From Salipiger sp. IMCC34102 (GTDB lineage: Bacteria; Pseudomonadota; Alphaproteobacteria; Rhodobacterales; Rhodobacteraceae), in assembly GCF_004145405.1 (NCBI RefSeq), contig NZ_SELQ01000013.1, positions 1 to 41,548 of the forward strand: a stretch of 41,548 bases of DNA, given 5' to 3'. Made by a program: the position numbers and the translations under genes. The notes beneath the pieces are model-generated. The model saw nothing but the letters and a program-made list of their open reading frames with translations, was not told where the DNA came from and searched no databases. Numbering within the stretch: the stretch's first letter is position 1; each line of letters opens with the position of its first letter. This document shows positions 41,422 through 41,548 of this stretch, in pieces.

Positions 41422-41548
41422 TGACCTGCCACTGAACTTTCATCCAGCCACGACCGGAGCCCGGTTAGTGTTTACGCCGGTTGGCGCAGGTTGAGCAATC
41501 GCCCGGCGCGCGGAGCTTTCATCTCGCGCAGCGGGGCGGGCGATTGCG
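41422..41548. repeat. IS terminal segment (right copy)
   Basis: This is the inverted twin of bases 1-126 (one extra base at the window edge), starting with TGACCTGCCACTGAACTTTC at the unique-sequence boundary. Orientation is opposite to the left copy, so the window interior is bounded by two identical IS ends facing inward. Assignment to the IS3 family rests on the TGACCTGCC tip only. Confidence 0.8.

Noticed and set aside
1-41548. CRISPR arrays, tRNA or rRNA genes
   Set aside because: No regularly spaced identical repeats and no cloverleaf or rRNA-like sequences were noticed on reading both strands; a dedicated scan was not possible.

Overview
The window looks like accessory DNA (plasmid or genomic island) of a high-GC alphaproteobacterium, most likely a Rhodobacterales member. 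The evidence is GC-rich coding with alphaproteobacterial gene families, IS21, IS5/IS427 and IS3-type elements, a small tyrosine recombinase of the type common in that order, and many small divergent regulator/target gene pairs. No rRNA, tRNA, CRISPR array or plasmid replication gene was seen. The first 126 bases and the last 127 bases are the same sequence in opposite orientation, and the identity stops exactly at a TGACCTGCC... IS-type tip. The window is therefore bounded by two inverted copies of one insertion-sequence end. This is either a composite-transposon-like structure or an assembly contig that stopped inside a repeat.

Left accessory block (1-8160). An AT-richer minus-strand operon (258-3098) encodes a HipA-like kinase, a DUF3037 protein and a retron reverse transcriptase. 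Between the last two genes I can delineate a complete candidate msr-msd RNA: a1 and a2 arms that pair 12 of 13, the branching G directly after a1, and two hairpins on the msd side. The a1 arm lies inside the last codons of the DUF3037 gene, so the three genes and the RNA appear to be one unit. This is the best candidate for an undescribed system in the window. It is followed by a ProQ/FinO-domain protein, a Ner-like repressor with a perfect operator palindrome, an IS21 element (istA-istB) and IS3 debris.

Middle block (8160-24020). A four-gene minus-strand cluster (acyl-CoA dehydrogenase-like, PIG-L deacetylase, methyltransferase, family 2 glycosyltransferase) is followed by an intact 835-bp IS427-type element, two small lysine-rich proteins and a tyrosine recombinase. 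Next come a GNAT enzyme and a DeoR-MFS-VOC-FosX-like operon, the latter preceded by a helically phased TGCA array. Three regulator/target arrangements follow: AraC/EamA, PPOX/HxlR, and a methionine aminopeptidase divergent from a ParD-like antitoxin. The block ends with a sulfotransferase.

Right block (24020-41548). A ROK repressor is divergent from a complete carbohydrate operon: binding protein, two permeases, ATPase, sugar-phosphate-isomerase-like protein and GMC oxidoreductase. This looks like uptake and oxidative (perhaps 3-keto) catabolism of a sugar or glycoside. A 49-codon remnant of a second recombinase, an arginase-family protein, SDR/AraC and LysR/MDR-dehydrogenase pairs follow. 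A second reverse transcriptase, of the defence-associated (DRT2-like) kind, sits downstream of about 220 bases containing a chain of hairpins. A secreted protein of unknown function precedes the right IS end. Two different RT-based, probably anti-phage, systems thus sit near the two IS-bounded edges, with transport and metabolic cargo between them.
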